Shown: positions 1 through 8,711, numbered from the stretch's first letter. The stretch: 64,000 nucleotides of DNA from Nostoc sp. HK-01 (GCA_003990705.1 AP018318.1:3599501-3663500); one strand, 5' to 3'. Program-made: numbers and translations. The notes: a model not told the origin generated them from the letters alone.

Positions 1-1
1 G

Positions 2-100
2 AATGGTCGTTTAGCGGCGATTGGTTTTGTGGCTTATTTATTGTGGGATTTAGCCGGTTATAGCGTCCTGCGGGACGTATTTCACCTCATTGGTTACTAA
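2..100 (+). CDS. High light-inducible protein (Hlip), 3' end only
   Basis: The window opens inside this gene; 32 codons and the TAA stop are visible. The peptide NGRLAAIGFVAYLLWDLAGY carries the chlorophyll-binding N-G-R-x-A helix of the Hlip/Scp family, small one-helix thylakoid proteins that bind chlorophyll and carotenoid and protect photosystem assembly under excess light. It is almost identical to the C-terminal half of the next gene, so the two are a tandem duplication. The 5' end lies outside the window, so length and promoter cannot be judged. Confidence 0.85.
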   Translation, partial: NGRLAAIGFVAYLLWDLAGYSVLRDVFHLIGY

Positions 101-142
101 AGAAAAAAGTCGAAAAAACTAGTTTATTTTTGGAGAAAAATC

Positions 143-355
143 ATGGAAACTCGTGAAACTCGTTCCTCTACTGATTTACCAGTGATTGCTAATGCTTATA
201 ACGGCCGCGATCGCAATGAATTTCTGTTTGGCTGGACTCCCCAAGCGGAATTATGGAATGGTCGTTTAGCAGCAATTGGTTTTGTCGCTTATTTGCTGTG
301 GGATTTAGCCGGTTATAGTGTTCTACGTGATGTATTACATCTGATTGGTTATTAA
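143..355 (+). CDS. High light-inducible protein (Hlip)
   Basis: A 70-residue one-helix thylakoid protein of the Hlip/Scp family. The soluble N-terminus (about 1-32) leads into FGWTPQAELWNGRLAAIGF, whose E-x-x-N-G-R-x-A pattern is the chlorophyll-binding signature, then one membrane helix ending at residue 70. A GGAGA ribosome site lies about 6 bases before the ATG. It follows the upstream copy by 42 bases, so the pair is probably co-transcribed. Such proteins protect photosystem II assembly intermediates and quench excess excitation; which Hlip class this is cannot be told from sequence alone. Confidence 0.92.
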   Translation: METRETRSSTDLPVIANAYNGRDRNEFLFGWTPQAELWNGRLAAIGFVAYLLWDLAGYSVLRDVLHLIGY

Positions 356-431
356 GTTTAGGGAACAGGTTACAGGAAGTGGGGAACAGTAAATGAGGGT
401 AATAGTTTTACTTACCTACACCCTTACACCC

Positions 432-1556
432 CTATATCCCTATACCCCCAGCCTTGGGAAGGCGGAACCAAAATCTGGAACCGCCTTCTTGACGTGCTGA
501 ATAACCTATACTTCCGCCCCAATGCTCAATCGTCATACGGCAAAAATAAAGACCAATACCGCCTCTACCTGAACGATTTTGACCTTGGGAAAATTTTTGA
601 AATAAATTATCTACCATTTCTGGTGGTACACCTTCACCTTCATCATCGATAGTGAACAGAATATATTCTGCTTCTGCTTGCAAACCTATAGTGACAGTAG
701 AATTTTCTGGACTGTGGCGATAAGCATTTTCCATTAGATTTGTAATGACCCGATCTAAACGCGATTGTTCACCAACAACTTTCCAATCTGCTGTGATATC
801 AACGTCAGCAGCAAGATTTAACCGCTGATTAGTCAGAGCAAAAGTAGCTTGGAATAGCTCTATGACTTCTTGTATAGCCACTAAAATATCTGGAGAAGTA
901 TGAGTATCTACAATAAAACTTTCTAGCGATCGCACCTCAGCCGAAAAAGCATCTAAAATATTTCTAATTAACATTTCTTGCTTAATAGATTGCTTGCGGG
1001 CAATTTCTAAATGTTCTTTGCCTCTATCTGTTAAATTTTCAAATTCTAGCAATGCTAAACAGCAGTTAATTGCATTTAGTTGCCCTGCTATATCATGGAT
1101 AATGCAATTAATTAATACTTCTTTTTTTTGATTCTCTTTTAATAATTGCTGATAATTTAATTGTTGTTCTCTCCCTGCTTGGATTAAGTGTTGCTTGTAT
1201 TTAAATTTATCTTGGGCTAATTCAATTAACAAAATTTTACTTTTATTTACACACAAAGCATAAGCTTCTAGTTGTTCTTCATAACCGTTTAAATTTTTTT
1301 GACTCCAGATACCAGAACTTAGCTTGCCAATGCTATTGCTATCCCAAAAATCTTCGGCATCAAACAAAAAATTTTCTAAAAAAGCAAATTCCTCTTGGGG
1401 AATTAACATATTCATACCAAATTTTAATTCCTGGCTACAAAAACGCCTCAACCAATTAGGTGGTTGAGCCGTAACTCTAAATAATCCAATATCAATTTTT
1501 TCTAAAACTAAAATATTTAAAGCTAAAAATAAGTCAGATAATATAGTTTTATTCAT
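432..1556 (-). CDS. Sensor histidine kinase (soluble)
   Basis: A 374-residue two-component kinase without membrane segments. Residues 1-120 look PAS-like, followed by a helical linker. The dimerisation helix has IIHDIAGQLNAI with phospho-acceptor His154. The ATPase domain shows the N box (NLMENAYRHS), the G1 box (DDEGEGVP) and the G2 box (GGIGLYF). It is the last gene of a five-gene minus-strand operon with a PAS-like protein, a Ras-like GTPase and an OmpA-domain protein. No response regulator is adjacent, so the output partner is unknown. The family call is secure; the specific signal is not known. Confidence 0.9.
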   Translation of the reverse strand: MNKTILSDLFLALNILVLEKIDIGLFRVTAQPPNWLRRFCSQELKFGMNMLIPQEEFAFLENFLFDAEDFWDSNSIGKLSSGIWSQKNLNGYEEQLEAYALCVNKSKILLIELAQDKFKYKQHLIQAGREQQLNYQQLLKENQKKEVLINCIIHDIAGQLNAINCCLALLEFENLTDRGKEHLEIARKQSIKQEMLIRNILDAFSAEVRSLESFIVDTHTSPDILVAIQEVIELFQATFALTNQRLNLAADVDITADWKVVGEQSRLDRVITNLMENAYRHSPENSTVTIGLQAEAEYILFTIDDEGEGVPPEMVDNLFQKFSQGQNRSGRGGIGLYFCRMTIEHWGGSIGYSARQEGGSRFWFRLPKAGGIGI

Positions 1557-1582
1557 AACATAAATATATAGAATTTAATTAT

Positions 1583-1996
1583 TTATTCTTTAGGTAGTTG
1601 ATTGAGTAATTTATCAGATTTTTCTTGTAATAAGTTGGAAAGATTTGCTTCTTGTTGCATAGCAGAGAGATGTTTTTCATCTAAAATACTATTTAATAAT
1701 AATATCCAATCACCTTCCTCTGAGGGAAAAATATGGATGTCTGCACAGATACCAACATCCATTTTAACCAAGGGTAAAAAGATAGGAGTATCATCTAAAG
1801 GTAGTAAACCTTCTAGGAAAAAAACTTGCTGGCATATAGATATTCCTGGACTAAGATTCATAATGCCATACTCAGATAGTTTTCCACCCCAGGCTACTAG
1901 ACAACCATCTTTTTTGACTAATAAATAGGCAAGAGATCGCTCTTCTATAATAAAGTTGAGCAGATATAAAATCACAGCATGGGGAATATCTACCAT
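1583..1996 (-). CDS. PAS-like protein of the GTPase operon
   Basis: A 137-residue soluble protein. Residues 20-105 alternate short strands and helices in a PAS-like order (LAYLLVKKDGCLVAWGG, then hydrophobic strands near 95-102), followed by a helical tail. This fold call is inference. Its ATG directly abuts the stop codon of the upstream GTPase gene, and the kinase gene follows 26 bases downstream, so it is almost certainly co-translated with them. The N-terminal part of the downstream kinase has a similar pattern, which suggests the two share a sensory or docking role. I do not recognise a named family. Confidence 0.7.
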   Translation of the reverse strand: MVDIPHAVILYLLNFIIEERSLAYLLVKKDGCLVAWGGKLSEYGIMNLSPGISICQQVFFLEGLLPLDDTPIFLPLVKMDVGICADIHIFPSEEGDWILLLNSILDEKHLSAMQQEANLSNLLQEKSDKLLNQLPKE

Positions 1997-2494
1997 TTAT
2001 CCATTTAAGATTTTATTAGTAAGAGTTTGAAAAACTTCTTCTACACCCTGCCCAGTTTTAGCACTAGTATTAATCACAGTCCAACCTTGTTGGATAATGA
2101 CATCTAGTTCATGAGCTTCGATTTCCCATTCATTGGTCATATCCCACTTGTTAAATACCAAAATAAAAGGGACTTTACCAATACTTTCTTCTACTTTAGT
2201 TTGTAGCTCAAAAGCTTTATCCAGAGTATTGCGCCGAGTGCCATCTACAACTAATATATAACCAGATGAACCTCTGAGATATGACATCCTAACTTTTTGA
2301 AACTCGTCTTCACCATAAAGATCCCAAAGGATTAAATTGACATTATTCCCCTGAAAATCCAGAGTCTTTTTGTCAATTTTGACACCTACGGTAGTATAGT
2401 ATTTTTCCGAAAAAATACTGTAGATAAACCTGGAGACTAAACTTGTTTTACCTGTAGCAAATGCACCTACCATACAAACTTTTTTCTGAATCAT
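1997..2494 (-). CDS. Ras/Rab-like small GTPase
   Basis: A 165-residue single-domain small GTPase. The P-loop GAFATGKTS is at 10-18, a switch I Thr lies in YYTTVGV (near 34), WDLYGEDE at 57-64 occupies the switch II position, NKWD is at 115-118 and TSAK at 143-146, so all G boxes are present. The residue matching Ras Gln61 is Glu62, which predicts slow intrinsic hydrolysis and need for a partner. It sits 2 bases after the OmpA-domain gene and abuts the PAS-like gene. Bacterial relatives such as MglA act with roadblock or longin-type partners in polarity and signalling; the role here is unknown. Confidence 0.9.
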   Translation of the reverse strand: MIQKKVCMVGAFATGKTSLVSRFIYSIFSEKYYTTVGVKIDKKTLDFQGNNVNLILWDLYGEDEFQKVRMSYLRGSSGYILVVDGTRRNTLDKAFELQTKVEESIGKVPFILVFNKWDMTNEWEIEAHELDVIIQQGWTVINTSAKTGQGVEEVFQTLTNKILNG

Positions 2495-2496
2495 AT

Positions 2497-4284
2497 TTAT
2501 TTAGTTTTGTCAATTATTAAGACTTGAAAAGATACTCGGCGATTTAGCCGTTTAGCATCTAAATTAACTTCGCTCTGGTAAGGTAGTTTAGAACCTACAG
2601 CCACAAGTTTAAATTTATTGATGTTAATTCCTGGAGAATTGAAATAAGCTAAGATTTTATTCGCACGGGCTTGACTGAGAAACAAATTTTGTCGTTCTGT
2701 TCCCGTAGTATCAGTGTGTCCTCTAATTTGAATCTGCACATCTTTGTCTATAGAGTTGGCTGTATTGAAAAGCTTTTGTATAACGTTGCGTAAATCTGGT
2801 AGCTTGTTAGTTTCTCCGGGAATAAAATTATCTTTTCCTTCTTCAAATAAAAGTACTGTTGCGTCAATTTTCTTTTTAGCTGACTCTAATTCTCTCAGTT
2901 CAGTGGATATAAGATTTTTAGTTTGAAATTGTGTCACTCCTGGTACAAAACGCCATAGTTTCTGAGATTCCAAAATCCAGTTGTGTGGTGCATAGCCAGT
3001 GGCAGAAAGAATGCCATTATGATCAACTTCTAGCACTACAGTTTTTGGTGGTTGTAGTAGTTTGGCTGTTCTTTTAGCTATTAGTTGTGGTTCCAAAGAT
3101 AGGTAAGATTGCCACTTACTAATTACTTTGTCAGGATTGAGATTTGTAGGTTGTATTAATGTGTTGGGATCTACAGCCAACGGATCACGCATTCCTGAAA
3201 TAAAATGCTTCCCGTTGTAATAGCGCGTATTCACCACTACAATTCCTGGCTGAGAGTTGAGTTTATGGAGATAAGTTTGCCAACGGATATTTTCTCTGAG
3301 AGTAAAAAACCCCCAAGTTCCAGATGCGATCGCCATTAAACCTAAAAAAGCCCAGGCATAAGTATAATTTTGCTTTGAAGCAGTTTTATACTGAATGGCT
3401 AAACAACTTTCTAAATAAGGTTCACTAGCTTGAAATGGTTCTGTTTCTCCCGCAAAGCTATGTAGTTCTGTACCTAGTTTGAGATGAATTTTTTCAATAG
3501 CTGCTTGAAAAACTGCGCGTAATTCTTGCGGTGGTTTACCACGAACAATCCCGGCGACGATTGCTTGTGGCCCTGCTTCAATCCAAATTGTCAGTTCGCC
3601 AAATCGCAAACTACGTAATGTATCTTCTTGCTGGACACCAAAAGAATCTTTGACAAAATCTTGAATTGCTGTCAACATCGCCGCTACTAAATCAGGATCT
3701 TGAACAGCTAATTGCTGGAACATTACATGGTGCAGCAATAATCCTGTTTGTTTGTGAATCAGAAATATTTGTTCAACGCGGTAAATTAAAGTTCGCAGCA
3801 GGACAATTTCCGCAAATGATTTCCCTGTACGTTGTGCTTCTAACCTCCACTTTACACTTTGTAGGGACAAACTATGTTCTAGAGCTTGATTGAGCGATTG
3901 CATCATCTCATCTAAAGATGTGGCGATCGCTTTTCGCGCCGCTGGGCCGATTATGGGAAAAAATGCTTCTGAAAGTACATTTTCATCTTGGGTGACAGAA
4001 GCTTGAATTGCTTCTTCCACAGTTGAAACCATTGCTTCTACTAGTTGTTTATCTTGCTTGGAACGCAAAACTACAGCTTCGGGAAGCAAATGACTGATAT
4101 CTTCTGGTAGAATTTGGGGATTATTTAATCGTTCGTAGAGTTTATTCAGTTGACTTGGTTCAACACCAAGAAGGACACTACGAAGTACATTCAGTTCATC
4201 TTGATTGAGCGAATCTAAGTTAGAAGATTCCCCATTACGGCTTGTAGCTTCTAGAGGTACTCGATTCGGGGGATAGTTATTCAT
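2497..4284 (-). CDS. Envelope protein with longin/roadblock-like region and C-terminal OmpA domain
   Basis: A 595-residue protein. Residues 1-160 are mostly helical. Residues 165-275 (LIHKQTGLLLHHV, LTAIQDFVKDSFG, ELTIWIEAGP) resemble a longin/roadblock-type sensor fold; this is inference. One membrane helix lies at about 307-327. A BON-like stretch (about 340-450) follows, then a peptidoglycan-binding OmpA/MotB domain (about 470-590) with GHTDTTGTE, LSQARA and a conserved C-terminal NRRVSF. The cytoplasmic part and the wall-anchored part are thus joined across the inner membrane. The Ras-like GTPase gene follows within 2 bases and is the obvious candidate partner. Confidence 0.85.
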   Translation of the reverse strand: MNNYPPNRVPLEATSRNGESSNLDSLNQDELNVLRSVLLGVEPSQLNKLYERLNNPQILPEDISHLLPEAVVLRSKQDKQLVEAMVSTVEEAIQASVTQDENVLSEAFFPIIGPAARKAIATSLDEMMQSLNQALEHSLSLQSVKWRLEAQRTGKSFAEIVLLRTLIYRVEQIFLIHKQTGLLLHHVMFQQLAVQDPDLVAAMLTAIQDFVKDSFGVQQEDTLRSLRFGELTIWIEAGPQAIVAGIVRGKPPQELRAVFQAAIEKIHLKLGTELHSFAGETEPFQASEPYLESCLAIQYKTASKQNYTYAWAFLGLMAIASGTWGFFTLRENIRWQTYLHKLNSQPGIVVVNTRYYNGKHFISGMRDPLAVDPNTLIQPTNLNPDKVISKWQSYLSLEPQLIAKRTAKLLQPPKTVVLEVDHNGILSATGYAPHNWILESQKLWRFVPGVTQFQTKNLISTELRELESAKKKIDATVLLFEEGKDNFIPGETNKLPDLRNVIQKLFNTANSIDKDVQIQIRGHTDTTGTERQNLFLSQARANKILAYFNSPGININKFKLVAVGSKLPYQSEVNLDAKRLNRRVSFQVLIIDKTK

Positions 4285-4485
4285 TACCCAAATCCCTTAA
4301 TTTACAATTAACATGCAGTTGCATTTTATTAAATCAACTAACAAGACAATTAACTTACAATGTCTCTAGCGTAGTTGTTCTACTAAATTAATAATCTTTG
4401 ATAGGGAACCGAATAAAGCACTATTATTCAGGAATAATGCGAGAATATGAGCTTGATGCTCTATACACTTAAAAATATGTGGAAT

Positions 4486-5094
4486 TCAGAATTTATTGTC
4501 TGTATTCAACCGAATTGCTAATTCTGTGAATAACGCTGCCAGCTTAGAACGGTCTGTTTTCTCTTTTTGGAGTTCTTGGGTTTCTCGTGTCAGCACCGTT
4601 ATAATTTCTTCATACTTTTGTTGAAGGTCATCTTGTAAATTTTTCGATTGGGTCAATATCTGTTCACGCAATTCTCGTTGACGGTTAGAGGTTTGTTCGT
4701 CAACTTGAGCAATTTTATTTTCTAAAGATAGGTTAATATTTTTTTGCTCTTCAGAGTGCGATCGCATCATCGCATCACGTTCTAGCTGCTCTTTTTTCAA
4801 CTGTTGTGTTAAAGAATCAACCTCTTGTCTCACATAACTTTCTAACGCATCTAAACGTTTACGCGTTTCATCTCGCATATTCACCAGTTCAGAAACTAAA
4901 CGGTCTTCCAAACGGGCAAATCTTTTGTCAACGTCGCGTATCTGGCTGCCAAAAAGAATATCTCTGACTTTATCTAAGCTGTTAGTTTCACCAATCCCAT
5001 TAGTACTAAATTGCAGCTTATTGTTGACTGAATTTGACCCCCCTTGCCCTGGTTCTACAGTATTTTGATTGATATATTCTTCAGGCGGGTTCAT
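4486..5094 (-). CDS. Coiled-coil protein of the GTPase-OmpA operon
   Basis: A 202-residue hydrophilic protein with no membrane segment. Residues 40-55 hold FGSQIRDVDKRFARLEDRL, after which almost the whole chain (55-185) is a charged heptad-like coiled coil rich in Glu, Gln, Arg and Lys. It is the first gene of the minus-strand cluster, 201 bases before the OmpA-domain gene, so it may have its own promoter or share one. I know no defined function; a scaffold or tether for the GTPase/envelope system is only a guess. An internal GCGATCGC site is present. Confidence 0.7.
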   Translation of the reverse strand: MNPPEEYINQNTVEPGQGGSNSVNNKLQFSTNGIGETNSLDKVRDILFGSQIRDVDKRFARLEDRLVSELVNMRDETRKRLDALESYVRQEVDSLTQQLKKEQLERDAMMRSHSEEQKNINLSLENKIAQVDEQTSNRQRELREQILTQSKNLQDDLQQKYEEIITVLTRETQELQKEKTDRSKLAALFTELAIRLNTDNKF

Positions 5095-5200
5095 AAGTTT
5101 GATCCTTCTTGAAGCTGAATTTGGTTTTGTTCTTATACTTATGATGCTACATTTAGAGCCTATGCAAAACCATACACTTAAGTATACTTAAGCACATTTT

Positions 5201-5226
5201 ATAAAAAACATCCTCCTTTAGGAGGA
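5201..5226 (-). terminator. Intrinsic terminator of the SLC13-type permease gene
   Basis: Read on the minus strand, a TCCTCC/GGAGGA stem with a four-base loop is followed by TG and a run of T. It begins about 24 bases after the permease stop codon. Confidence 0.75.
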
Positions 5227-5249
5227 AATATTATGGATTTATGTTAATT

Positions 5250-6587
5250 TTAAATAAGAAACCGCACTAACACGTATAACCCCGATGTTACCAATTGCAG
5301 AAACATTACAGGAATACCGTAATGCAGAAAAGTTTTAAATGAAATGCGACGACCATGCTGTTCAGAAATCCCAGCGGCAACTATATTAGAAGAAGCTCCG
5401 ACAAGTGTACCGTTACCTCCCAAGGTTGCCCCAAACATCATGGCGTAAAACAAAGGTAAAACTTCAGCCGGAAACTGCCCTTGATAGTCTTGTGCTAAAA
5501 CTTCTGCTGGTGCTAATTCTACAGTCACAAGATATTGTTTAATTAAAGGAACCATCGCCACCACTAAGGGAATATTCGGCACGACACTAGATAATATCCC
5601 CACAAAAAATAATAAAAAGAGGGAACCGAGAACAATATTTTTCCCTAAAAAAATTGCCAAAAACCCTGATAAGCTATTAATTACTCCTGTTTTTTCTAAC
5701 CCTCCAATCAATACAAAAATACTCATAAAAAATATTAATGTACTCCAATCTACATCCCGCAAAATGTTATTAACGGTATCAATGCGAGTATGATGAGATA
5801 GTAACAAAGCCAAAGCCGCACCTAATAAAGCCACAGCCGCAGGGGAAATTGGAACTGGTAAAGATTCACCAATCACAAAAAATACTAATACGGACGCAAT
5901 GATAACTGCCCCCACAGCGACAACGCGTGGATGATTAATTTGGGTATGAGGCAATTCTTCAAGGTTATCAAGTTTGCTATGCCAAATTTTCCGAAATAGA
6001 AATGGTAGTGTGGCGACGACTGTAATAACTGCAAGGACTCCGCCTAAACTTAATTGCCATAAATATTCTGTAAAACTAATATTAATGGCATCCCCAACAA
6101 TAAAAGTAGCAGGATCACCCACTAAAGTTAAGAGACCAGCACTATTAGCTATAAAAACCATTAATATTAATAATGGTACAAAATTAATACCTATTTCTTG
6201 CGCCATTGGGGGAATAAGCGGCGCTAATAACATAACTGTTGTGGCATTCGGTAACACTGCACAAATAGGGGTAACAATCCCCACAATACTTAGTAACAGT
6301 CGTTTGCCATCGCCTTTAGCTAAAATGACAATTTGAGTGGCTAAATAATCAAATATTTTTGTCGGTTCAAATGCCCGCACAAGCACCATAACACCAAAGA
6401 ATAAGCCTAATGTTCCATGACTATTGCCGATGTAACCCACGGCTTCTTTTAATGTCATAACGTTGGTGAAAACTAGTAACAATGCTCCCAATAAAGCCGC
6501 AATAGTCAGATGTATCCATTCCGTCATAACTAGGATAATTACACCCAAAAATGTTAAAATGCTCAGGAGAGCTTGCAAGTTTTCCAC
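5250..6587 (-). CDS. SLC13/ArsB-type anion or Na+-coupled permease
   Basis: A 445-residue inner-membrane transporter with about 11-12 hydrophobic helices. The two inverted halves are marked by VLPNATTVMLLAPL with NSAGLLTLVGDPATF in the first half, and PLVVAMVPLI with ATLGGNGTLVGASSN in the second; these are the paired hairpin and S/T-N-x-x signatures of the ion transporter superfamily (SLC13, ArsB, NhaD, P protein). Length fits the family. The substrate cannot be read from sequence; no arsenic genes are nearby. A hairpin with a T run lies 37 bases before the start, and a terminator follows the stop. Confidence 0.85.
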   Translation of the reverse strand: MENLQALLSILTFLGVIILVMTEWIHLTIAALLGALLLVFTNVMTLKEAVGYIGNSHGTLGLFFGVMVLVRAFEPTKIFDYLATQIVILAKGDGKRLLLSIVGIVTPICAVLPNATTVMLLAPLIPPMAQEIGINFVPLLILMVFIANSAGLLTLVGDPATFIVGDAINISFTEYLWQLSLGGVLAVITVVATLPFLFRKIWHSKLDNLEELPHTQINHPRVVAVGAVIIASVLVFFVIGESLPVPISPAAVALLGAALALLLSHHTRIDTVNNILRDVDWSTLIFFMSIFVLIGGLEKTGVINSLSGFLAIFLGKNIVLGSLFLLFFVGILSSVVPNIPLVVAMVPLIKQYLVTVELAPAEVLAQDYQGQFPAEVLPLFYAMMFGATLGGNGTLVGASSNIVAAGISEQHGRRISFKTFLHYGIPVMFLQLVTSGLYVLVRFLI

Positions 6588-6623
6588 GTTGTCCCTCTTG
6601 ATTTGTGCTTAATTGCATACTAC

Positions 6624-6658
6624 ATAAAAAGCCACCTAAAGTATAGGTGACTTTTTAT
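6624..6658 (-). terminator. Hairpin with T run in the permease leader
   Basis: On the minus strand the stem GTCACCT/AGGTGGC is flanked by A and T runs, so it can end transcription in either direction. It sits 37-71 bases before the permease start, where it would act as an attenuator or block read-through from the Usp gene. Confidence 0.6.
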
Positions 6659-6717
6659 AAGCCTTATTTAACTAAAAGGATATCTAGAAAATTTTTGGTT
6701 TTGTAATTAAGATTTGG

Positions 6718-6744
6718 CTATCCCTCTTCTTTTAGGAGGGATAG
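6718..6744. repeat. Intergenic hairpin, CTATCCCTC/GAGGGATAG
   Basis: A perfect 9-bp inverted repeat with a 9-base loop lies between the Usp gene and the permease gene. No clear T run follows, so it looks more like one of the small dispersed palindromes of this genome than a terminator. Confidence 0.5.
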
Positions 6745-6785
6745 GGGGATCAGGTGAAATATTTAATACTTCTCAGACATCCTCT

Positions 6786-6815
6786 AAAAAATAACTGCTA
6801 TTTGCGACAGCAGTT
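6786..6815 (-). terminator. Intrinsic terminator of the Usp-like gene
   Basis: On the minus strand AACTGCT and AGCAGTT form a 7-bp stem that begins within the TAA stop of the Usp-like gene and is followed by ATTTTTTAG. Confidence 0.75.
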
Positions 6816-7473
6816 ATTCATCAATGCCATTGGGTATGCCTAAAATAGCACAAGGAAAATTAAAACCTAGGGTCTGAATAATTGCATGATTAATGGATCT
6901 ACACCCTAGAAATAGAACATTAGCTGCTTCTAATTCCACAACTTTTGTCAGTTCTGTAGCAACATCACCAAACCGCAAATGCGATTTAAAAGAACCTTGC
7001 CATTCTTCAGCTAAACTTCGGGCTTGCCAAAGAATTCTGTCTGCTTCTTCGAGAGGAGCTACAATTTGTGCTTGTAGATGTTGGGTGATGCCTTTAAGTT
7101 TTGGTTGAGTTAATACGGATGTTGTCGATTGGTATACATCACTTACTCCACATTCGCATGGTGTTAAATAATTTGCCCAATTTCCTTTATCCAAATACTT
7201 ATCATTTTGGTTTTCTTCTACTACATAAACTGCTTGGACTGTAACTTGCTGATTTGTAGCTAAACGCGTTTGATGAGCAATCCAAAAAGCGATATCTAGT
7301 GCGGTATGACTATTAGGTGAAGCGTTGTAAGCAACAATTAAGTTGACTGATGGTGCTGTTTGATAATTTGTAAAAGAACGTCTTTTTGGCTCTGGTATTA
7401 ATACCATTTGCTCAACTAAATCATTTCTACCTATGGCGCTTTGGAGGCGTACTAACATTGGCTTAATGTTCAC
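6814..7473 (-). CDS. Universal stress protein (UspA-like)
   Basis: A 219-residue soluble protein with one Usp-type alpha/beta domain (about 42-215). The N-terminal strand has LIVAYNASPNSHTALDIAFW, typical of Usp nucleotide-binding folds; the C-terminal part has ELEAANVLFLGCR, where Usp proteins usually carry G-x2-G-x9-G(S/T), so ATP binding may be weak or absent. It starts with GTG behind a good AGGAGA ribosome site. A ydaO-type riboswitch lies upstream at 7664-7797, which fits the reported links between Usp proteins, osmotic or potassium control and c-di-AMP. Confidence 0.8.
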   Translation of the reverse strand: MNIKPMLVRLQSAIGRNDLVEQMVLIPEPKRRSFTNYQTAPSVNLIVAYNASPNSHTALDIAFWIAHQTRLATNQQVTVQAVYVVEENQNDKYLDKGNWANYLTPCECGVSDVYQSTTSVLTQPKLKGITQHLQAQIVAPLEEADRILWQARSLAEEWQGSFKSHLRFGDVATELTKVVELEAANVLFLGCRSINHAIIQTLGFNFPCAILGIPNGIDE

Positions 7474-7663
7474 AGTTTCACTTCTCCTAAAGAAAATAAA
7501 TGATGAATGAGAAGCAGGGTAAATGAACTATAAAGTATGAAGTGTGAAGTATGAAATTTATAGTAAAAATTTCATCCTTGAGACTTGATCCTTCAAGATT
7601 CATTTTTGATCCTTTCTTTAAAGAAACCCCAATAACAACTGCTATTACAGCCAAATTTTTGGG

Positions 7664-7797
7664 AGTTCCTTCCATTACCGACGGAGTTAGCTGACGGGCT
7701 AAGACTGGAAGGTGTCTTTCTGAAAGATTAGCCCCATATATTTGGTTCCTCCGTTTCAAATCATGATTGTTGATGGATTTGAATTAGGCGACCCGCT
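7664..7797 (-). ncRNA. ydaO/yuaA-type c-di-AMP riboswitch before the Usp gene
   Basis: Read on the minus strand, this leader holds the ordered conserved blocks of the ydaO aptamer: GGAGGAACCAA, then GGGGCTAATC, then CCCGTCAGCTAACTCCGT followed by a GG-rich closing arm. Downstream, AACTCCCAA can pair with TTGGGGTT just before TTTCTTT, giving a weak terminator-like platform. It lies between the ABC transporter ATPase stop and the Usp start and shares its core with the copy at 11311-11513. Class ydaO binds c-di-AMP and is usually an OFF switch. Boundaries are approximate. Confidence 0.85.
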
Positions 7798-7817
7798 AAA
7801 AGAAATAATAAACTAAT

Positions 7818-8657
7818 TTACTCATTTTGGGTGAAATATCTATCAAGGAAATTCAAGGCATAATTACGCAATTCAAAATATTCTTGGGAATTACGCATAG
7901 CGGCTCTATCGCGTGGATGATCGAAAGGTACTTCTAAGATTTCCCCGATATTAGCGGCTGGGCCATTAGTCATTAAGACGATGCGATCGCTCATATAAAT
8001 AGCCTCATCAACATCGTGAGTAATCATCATTACGGCTTGGCGATTGTTTTCCCAAATATCTAATACTTGTCGTTGTAATTTACCTCTAGTTAAGGCATCT
8101 AAGGCTCCAAAAGGTTCATCCATCAGCAACATTTTTGGACGAATTGCTAAAGCTCTTGCAATGCCTACTCGTTGTTTCATACCTCCAGAGATTTCATCAG
8201 GATACTTATCTGCTGCCGGGGTTAAGTTTACCATTGCCAAGTGTTCGTTAACAATGCTAATTTTTTCGGCACGATTTGCATTTTTTAACACTTCATCTAC
8301 GGCTAAACGGATGTTTTCTCTGACGGTTAACCAAGGTAATAAAGAATAATTTTGAAAGACCATCATCCTTTCTGCGCCTGGCTTGCGGATTTCCTTTCCA
8401 TCTAGTCGCACTGACCCAGAAGTTGCTGTTTCTAAGCCAGCAACAATTTTTAATAAAGTTGATTTACCACAACCAGAATGACCAATTACGGAAATAAATT
8501 CATCTTCACCAATGCTGAGATTGACACCATCCAGAACCACAAAATTACTTTTATCTGGTGTCGGATAAGACTTGACTAAATTTTCAATTTCTAAGAAGTT
8601 ATTATGAGACATAACTTGCTGTTCAGTATTGATTGAAGTGGGTGTATATTTCATCAT
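7818..8657 (-). CDS. NrtD/CmpD/SsuB-type ABC transporter ATPase
   Basis: A cytoplasmic ATPase of about 279 residues. The Walker A motif is GHSGCGKST, the Q-loop VFQNYSLLPW, the signature ISGGMKQRVGIARAL, Walker B MLLMDEPFGALDAL and the H-loop MMITHDVDEA. It belongs to the nitrate/sulfonate/taurine importer group. ATG at 8657 is chosen over an upstream TTG because GGAG lies 6 bases before it. It is the last gene of the importer operon after the permease and binding-protein genes. There is no NrtC-type fused ATPase, so the set resembles three-gene importers such as cynABD. Confidence 0.9.
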   Translation of the reverse strand: MMKYTPTSINTEQQVMSHNNFLEIENLVKSYPTPDKSNFVVLDGVNLSIGEDEFISVIGHSGCGKSTLLKIVAGLETATSGSVRLDGKEIRKPGAERMMVFQNYSLLPWLTVRENIRLAVDEVLKNANRAEKISIVNEHLAMVNLTPAADKYPDEISGGMKQRVGIARALAIRPKMLLMDEPFGALDALTRGKLQRQVLDIWENNRQAVMMITHDVDEAIYMSDRIVLMTNGPAANIGEILEVPFDHPRDRAAMRNSQEYFELRNYALNFLDRYFTQNE

Positions 8658-8711
8658 CAAAGGCTCCGCTAAAATTTGAACTATTTGTTAGTCAATGTTG
8701 AGAATTAATAC

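Noticed and set aside
7487-7759. Open frame of 90 codons on the minus strand between the ABC ATPase and Usp genes
   Set aside because: It runs through the conserved blocks of the ydaO-type riboswitch and its peptide has no protein-like pattern; the RNA explains the conservation.
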